36,997 nucleotides of DNA from assembly GCF_000818175.1 (NCBI RefSeq), contig NZ_JTIY01000001.1, forward strand, positions 2,728,609 through 2,765,605, in the 5' to 3' direction. The DNA is from Streptomyces sp. AcH 505. GTDB taxonomy: Bacteria > Actinomycetota > Actinomycetes > Streptomycetales > Streptomycetaceae. Below are positions 36,991-36,997 of the stretch, in pieces; the stretch's first letter is position 1; every line of letters begins with the position of its first letter. The notes under the pieces are model-generated. The model made no database searches. It saw only the letters and a program-made list of their open reading frames with translations, and was not told the origin of the DNA. The translations under genes were made by a program, and so were the position numbers.

Positions 36991-36997
36991 AAACCTT

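Larger units (their letters stand above)
3044..36997. mobile_element. Integrated AICE/siphovirus hybrid element (right end open)
   Basis: Everything from the tRNA-Thr 3' end to the end of the window belongs to one mobile element: integrase, XRE switch, excisionase-like gene, primase-helicase, Spd/TraB-like transfer genes, then a full head-tail-lysis module. The left boundary is placed in the T-arm of the tRNA because tRNA-targeting integrases use the 3' half as the core. No copy of the tRNA 3' end (for example CGAATCCGAC) is seen near the right end, so attR is expected beyond 36997. A 23-bp direct repeat at 3128 and 36864 supports nearness of both ends. Confidence 0.85.

Noticed and set aside
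36700-36997. attR core copy of tRNA-Thr inside the window
   Set aside because: No stretch matching the tRNA T-arm or acceptor was found; only arm-like repeats are present.

Overview
The window is high-GC actinobacterial DNA, almost certainly Streptomyces. The left 3 kb is ordinary chromosome: the C-terminal tail of a Gly/Ser-rich protein, a sugar-nucleotidyltransferase-like gene, a secreted or membrane-anchored hypothetical, the multiple-sugar ABC transporter ATPase msiK, and a tRNA-Thr(TGT) gene. From the tRNA 3' end to the end of the window lies an integrated mobile element of at least 34 kb, whose right junction is not included.

The element combines two kinds of module. Its left half resembles an actinomycete integrative and conjugative element (AICE): a tyrosine integrase next to the tRNA, a divergent XRE/XRE regulatory switch, an excisionase-like gene, a primase-polymerase/helicase, a second SF2 helicase, a run of small ORFs, DUF2637 and SpdD-like membrane proteins, and an FtsK/TraB-like DNA translocase. 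The translocase gene is followed by direct repeats that could be its transfer locus. The right half is a nearly complete siphovirus morphogenesis and lysis module of HK97 type: HNH nuclease, small and large terminase, portal, S78 prohead protease, major capsid, head-tail connector, tail completion, two tandem paralogous tail-tube-like proteins, a tail assembly chaperone pair with a programmed -1 frameshift, a short tape measure, a large minor tail protein, GH25 endolysin, a holin-like protein and further membrane proteins. A small GntR regulator and three small (two clearly Cys-rich) proteins follow.

Regulatory and cis-acting DNA is unusually rich. Between the two replication genes (10033-10353) are 14 oriented GCAGGGA heptamers in a mirror layout (4-3, spacer, 3-4), a candidate origin. 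Two dyads exactly 100 bp apart precede the terminase genes. Divergent, apparently leaderless promoters with shared operator half-sites lie at 5552-5652. A palindrome fills the promoter spacer before the gene at 13139, and related palindromes lie near the right end. A 23-bp direct repeat, each copy carrying two TGCGTGAGCG units, occurs at both ends (3128 and 36864), and helically phased GGAGTR repeats occupy the last 100 bp; these look like integrase or Xis arm sites.

Read as a working element: the XRE pair sets quiescence against induction; Int and the excisionase move the element in and out of tRNA-Thr; primase-helicase and helicase replicate it, probably from the iteron region; from there it could leave either by TraB-type double-stranded DNA transfer through mycelium or by packaging into a siphovirus particle. 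Whether both routes function is inference. The gene order and motifs are seen directly.
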